Shown here piece by piece: positions 19,656-23,186 of a DNA stretch of 23,186 nt. Made by a program: the position numbers and the translations under genes. This stretch comes from Phallusia fumigata. Its lineage: Eukaryota; Chordata; Ascidiacea; Phlebobranchia; Ascidiidae. The first letter of the stretch is position 1, and each line of letters begins with the position of its first letter. The notes under the pieces are model-generated. The model was given only the letters and a program-made list of their open reading frames with translations. It did not search any database and was not told where the DNA came from. The DNA lies in contig QXVZ01028336.1 in the NCBI GenBank assembly GCA_008931825.1, forward strand, positions 1-23,186. Reading direction: 5' to 3'.

Positions 19656-22600
19656 GTAAGTACCCTTAAACATAAGGAACTGGTTTAAAATATGTTTTAT
19701 TATAAAAATTAAAAAAATATAATATTTGCAAAATAAAAAAAAAAACAGATATAATAAGAAGTCAACTATTTACGAATGTTATCAAGGTTGAACTACGTAG
19801 AAAGTCATGCTTTCTATCAATTAATGTCTTTCGCAAAGAGAATAACCTAAACGTGTTTACAGCGGAACACTGTGAAGACGAAAAGGGGAGGTGCGGTATT
19901 CCAGGAATGAAACAGTTTTGCAACCACCGAGACTACAGGGCTTTAGTGCGAGAGAAATGCCCACGTTTGTGTGGAATTTGTACACCTTGCAATGTTGACA
20001 AGAGAAAGTGCTCTCTAGGTGAGTAAGATTACTTGCACACATTTTCATGATATTATCACGAGAGTTGAAGTACTGTAAAATTAGGATAGGGCTAGTTATG
20101 AAGTACTTAATTGCGGCTTTTAGTTTGCTATATTTTTGTTTTTCTGTTAGGTAAGGTTGCTGGATTAAAACCTTACTGTGAGCTCAAGGCCTCTCCGCAT
20201 ATCAATCCACTGTAGCGCCAAACTAGTATTTGGTTTCACGTGTACTTCTTGAGTAGCTTAACATTACTTGGTTTCTTTAATATGGTAGCGAAGCCCTTTT
20301 TTATAGAATGCTCTATTTGTCTGTGTAGATTGTGACGATGATAACAAATGGTGCCCCACTATGTATAAGTTCTACTGCAATCACCCAGCGTACGGGATGA
20401 ACATCAGAAAGACTTGTAAGAAGACATGCGGGGTTTGCAAGTCGTGCACGCCCGAGAAAGTTCCAAGATGTAATCCAGGTAACAAAGATATCCACTTGGA
20501 GAATGAAAATCACGATAAATGAACCACATATGTCGCATGAACATTTTAGTTGTTCAGCAGTTAATAAACCACCACTCTTTACTTTCAGTTTGTCGAGATT
20601 TTGACCAAGCTTGCAAGTACTGGGACACTAAGATGAAGTACTGCGAGGGTTCAATCTACTCCAAGTGGATGAAAAAGAAATGTCCTTTGAGTTGTGGCGA
20701 GTGCAGAAGATGTGCATTGCCCGTGATAACAACCACAAAGCGGCCATCATATACGAGACCACAACAAACAACAAGATACATCAGAACCACACCAAGACGT
20801 AAGAATTAAAGTTGCCATCAAAGACACCTCTAAATATCTCCAAGACCTGAGCTTAAACAATAAATAAAATACCATCTATTATGTTTTGTAAACAAACAGC
20901 TTTCGCTTTTTGAATCTATTTAGGTCTTTTACAAAAGGAAAAATATTATTACAAATAATATATTGACCCTAAGTAAAAACATATAAGCACTATATTATCG
21001 AAAGCTGTTTCTAATCAACACTACAAACGTGTATGAAAGTACAGCTGTGTTGTATGATATCTCACAGTATAGCAGCTTTACAAAGGTGTTTTGTCATTTA
21101 GCGATCACACGTCCCACCAAGCCGACACCGACTCGATGTGAACGTGGACGAACCGTTGGTGTTTCGGTAGCTGACCAATGTCTAAACACACACAATTACT
21201 ACCGGTGCCTTCACGGAGCTCAACCGCTGAGGTACGACTATAAGCTGGAACGAAGCGCCCAGTTGTACGCCAACAGAATGCCCACTATGTCAGAACTGCA
21301 AGCATCCACAATCGGTAAGTTTTTAGTTTTCCTAAAGATCTTGTGTTTACCGCTTAGTCCAGTAACGAGCAGGTAGCGACAAAACTCACCACTGACGTCA
21401 TCATATGCAATTGTGGCGCGGTAATAAGCCTTGTCCATTACATACGTGTACAAAATAACCTTACGTCTGCTTAACAATTTTTAATAATATAGATCGTAGG
21501 TAAGTACTCGTGAATATTCACCTAAACGTGCTGGTGTTTCAAATATCAGTACATTCAACACATGGTAATTTTGTATTTTTTAGTACAGTACCTTGTTTAA
21601 ACCATTTTTGGGTTCGTTTCAGGCGTTGACCGTGACGACGATGTTGGTGAAAATATGGCGTGGTCATTCGATCGCAGCAGGAAACTAGATGTAAATCAAG
21701 CAGTCAGTCAGTGGTATGCAGGAGGCATAGACTATGACTACCAAGATCAGGGCTATACCCACGAATCAGGTAAAGATACCATTTTTATGGGAATTTATGG
21801 GTTCGTTTTGTTTTTTACCTATTCGTGTAAGATATTTATGTTTCTGTATGACGGGTTGGAACAAAATTTGGTAAACATACTTTTTATCGTTGGTATTTTC
21901 ACATTAATTATGGTGTATAAACANTTTTTATGGGAATTTATGGGTTCGTTTTGTTTTTTACCTATTCGTGTAAGATATTTATGTTTCTGTATGACGGGTT
22001 GGAACAAAATTTGGTAAACATACTTTTTATCGTTGGTATTTTCACATTAATTATGGTGTATAAACATTAATTAAGTCAGTCTATTTTGCAAGCATTCTTC
22101 ACCCACATACCCGGTGATAGTTAATTTGATGAAAAAACAAAACAAATCTAGTAAATTGGTCGCGGCACCTCTGCGCCCTGTATATGGCTTACCAAGTGGA
22201 AAACACTGGGATACACCCTTACTAATAATAGTTTTGGACCAGTAAACATAAGTTATGTCCGCTAAACCCGTAACGACTGACGAGCATGTCATGAGGTAAA
22301 GACATGAAAAAAACGAGATTCATATTAATCCGGATGACACTTTTTAGAGCATTTCACCCAAGTCATATGGCAAGATACGGAAACCATCGGCTGCGCAGTC
22401 AAGAAGTACAAGGACGAGACGTACATTGTTGCCCACTACAGGGCTATGGGAAATATTGACCATGACTATTCGTACAACGTGAGAAAACCAAAAGGTAAAG
22501 ATCGTTTATTTATGTTGTACATTGACATGGGGCCACGTGACCAACAATATCGAAATATCCGCATTAAAATCATTTGTCTCATAACAATCTATCGTCAGTT

Positions 22601-23043
22601 GGCTTTAACCAAAGTTAACAAAAATATTAAGAAATCATCTTTTCCTGGAAAACTGCAATGTGGCATCGCTACAGCCACCTTACCACGCTTCTAAAACATT
22701 GAGTAGATCCATAATCTTGAAAAACCCCTTAGAATTTGTTATGGTTACACAAGAAAACAGCAGTACCACACGTGAAGTTATATGAAAACATTCTCTTTCA
22801 GATGTTTGTAAGTCGAAATGCCCGAGAGGAAGTTGTCAAGGCAACGAGCACCGATATGACGACGACTGTGATTGCGACCGATCTGGAAATCCAATATGCT
22901 ACGGGCGTTGTGTTGTCAAATGTGAACAACCGCAAGATTTTTACGACGAATGGGTAGAAAGCTGTGAGGGCGCCACCTCGTGTACATGCAGTATGCCGAG
23001 TGACTGGGCTCGTGGTGCCGCCAAAGGTGCGATGTGCCGATAA
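19556..23043 (+). CDS. Secreted ShKT3-CAP-Cys-rich protein (paralogue)
   Basis: Eight exons: 19556-19655, 19863-20018, 20329-20478, 20589-20798, 21102-21314, 21623-21769, 22348-22494 and 22802-23043, all with phase 1 introns. The exon lengths sum to 455 codons including the stop, so about 454 residues. The order is signal peptide (MLRLLVLSAIAVAVLG), three ShKT domains, a Thr/Pro/Arg-rich linker, a CAP domain (HNYYR, GENMAW, EHFTQVIWQDT) and a C-terminal Cys-rich module. It matches the minus-strand gene exon for exon, and exons 6 and 7 are 147 bp in both, but it lacks the GSPY repeats. It is probably extracellular; its partner and activity are unknown. Confidence 0.9.
19863..20018 (+). CDS. 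Exon 2: ShKT domain 1
   Basis: 156 bp. It encodes HCEDEKGRC through EKCPRLCGICTPC, the six-Cys ShKT pattern plus an extra Cys pair in the tail (TPC and RKC). The donor is CTAG|GTGAGT. Confidence 0.88.
20329..20478 (+). CDS. Exon 3: ShKT domain 2
   Basis: 150 bp. It begins DCDDDNKWC and ends RKTCKKTCGVCKSC, followed by a short tail with one more Cys. The n at 19103 interrupts the other copy of this exon. Confidence 0.88.
20589..20798 (+). CDS. Exon 4: ShKT domain 3 and Thr/Arg linker
   Basis: 210 bp. It runs from VCRDFDQAC through CPLSCGECRRC, then about 30 residues rich in Thr, Pro and Arg. The frame continues a few codons into the intron (to 20809), followed by AATAAA signals. Confidence 0.88.
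20859..20868 (+). terminator. Intronic polyadenylation signal
   Basis: Two overlapping AATAAA hexamers lie about 60 bp after the exon 4 donor, followed by a GT-rich stretch (TTATGTTTTGT). They are downstream of an in-frame stop in the retained intron at 20807-20809. Use of this site would end the message before the CAP exons. Confidence 0.5.
21102..21314 (+). CDS. Exon 5: CAP domain N-terminal part
   Basis: 213 bp. It has a Pro/Thr linker and then CLNTHNYYRCLHG with the conserved CAP His, and ERSAQLYANRM. It is shorter than the minus-strand counterpart, which has an Asn-rich insertion. Confidence 0.88.
21315..21622 (+). other. Intron 5 of plus-strand gene
   Basis: About 308 bp of AT-rich intron with consensus ends (GTAAGT, TTTCAG). 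No other feature is seen. Confidence 0.7.
21623..21769 (+). CDS. Exon 6: CAP domain middle (GENMAW)
   Basis: 147 bp with DVGENMAW and AVSQWYAGGIDYDY. It aligns without gaps to exon 6 of the minus-strand gene. The frame runs on into the intron. Confidence 0.9.
21782..22066. repeat. 142-bp exact direct repeat across join at 21924
   Basis: Bases 21782-21923 and 21925-22066 are identical and lie wholly in intron 6. It is an unmerged contig overlap without effect on coding. Confidence 0.95.
22348..22494 (+). CDS. Exon 7: CAP domain C-terminal part
   Basis: 147 bp. EHFTQVIWQDT fits CRISP signature 1. The signature 2 region reads YIVAHYRAMGNI, with Ala in place of the usual Cys, as in the paralogue. 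Confidence 0.9.
22495..22801 (+). other. Intron 7 of plus-strand gene
   Basis: About 307 bp between GTAAAG and CTTTCAG. Open frames in it are not supported as exons. Confidence 0.65.
22802..23043 (+). CDS. Exon 8: C-terminal EGF-like Cys-rich module
   Basis: It starts DVCKSKCPRGSCQGN and ends GAMCR with TAA at 23041-23043. Cys spacing matches the minus-strand exon 8, though the middle is more acidic. Confidence 0.88.
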
Positions 23044-23186
23044 GACTGCTCTTTTTTTCTCATTTTTACATTCCATCAGGTTAATTTGTCATTTTATACC
23101 GAAAAAGTGAATATATTTTACTGAAGTTTTCCTACCTAATGCGACTAACAGTTTTTCTTTGTATTGCAAAGACTTGTCTCACAATC
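23044..23186 (+). other. 3'UTR start of plus-strand gene
   Basis: T-rich sequence after the stop. No AATAAA is present before the window ends. Confidence 0.6.

Larger units (their letters stand above)
17831..20382. repeat. Direct repeat 17831-19102 / 19104-20382 at join 19103
   Basis: Promoter, exons 1-2 and the start of exon 3 are duplicated. The last part, 18543-19102, shows no differences from 19823-20382; the earlier part has scattered substitutions and indels. This fits overlapping contigs from a polymorphic diploid. Confidence 0.88.

Noticed and set aside
8517..23043. Calling the ShKT-containing proteins toxins
   Set aside because: ShKT modules occur in many enzymes and secreted proteins; the multi-domain CAP context gives no direct evidence for channel block or venom use.

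Overview
The window looks like nuclear DNA of an invertebrate animal, not a prokaryote. Open frames occur only as 80-320 bp blocks bounded by consensus AG acceptors and GT donors, introns are mostly a few hundred bases, and the products are secreted or extracellular animal proteins. Compact introns, AT-rich noncoding DNA and heavy allelic-looking variation would suit a tunicate such as Ciona, but this is an inference; another invertebrate is possible.

The scaffold is built from nine contigs joined at single n characters: 2203, 5751, 7568, 8188, 11728, 13958, 19103 and 21924. At every join except 8188, the sequence after the n repeats sequence before it (31 bp to about 2.2 kb). The large apparent tandem duplications are therefore most simply unmerged contig overlaps or alternative haplotypes. 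Read literally, several joins cut through exons; collapsing the overlaps restores intact genes.

Region 1 (1-5733, +) holds the 3' part of an alkaline phosphatase gene: nine coding exons, with the 5' exons carrying the catalytic serine lying upstream of the window. Region 2 (5752-8187, +) is a second partial copy of its exons 5-8, ending in the middle of an exon, and is probably a haplotig. Region 3 (8517-14420, -) is an eight-exon gene for a secreted protein: signal peptide, Gly/Ser/Pro/Tyr 8-residue repeats, three ShKT domains, a CAP/SCP (CRISP-like) domain and a C-terminal Cys-rich EGF-like module. Region 4 (about 14446-18040) is an intergenic stretch of about 3.6 kb with no convincing gene. 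Region 5 (18279-23043, +) is a paralogue with the same eight-exon, all-phase-1 structure, transcribed divergently; its first part appears twice because of the 19103 overlap.

The notable biology is the head-to-head pair of ShKT3-CAP-Cys-rich genes. Their exons are collinear and one member has gained a repetitive Gly-Ser-Pro-Tyr N-terminal segment. The plus-strand gene also carries signs that short, CAP-less ShKT isoforms could be made. The ShKT fold is shared with some ion-channel toxins, but nothing here shows that these proteins are toxins.
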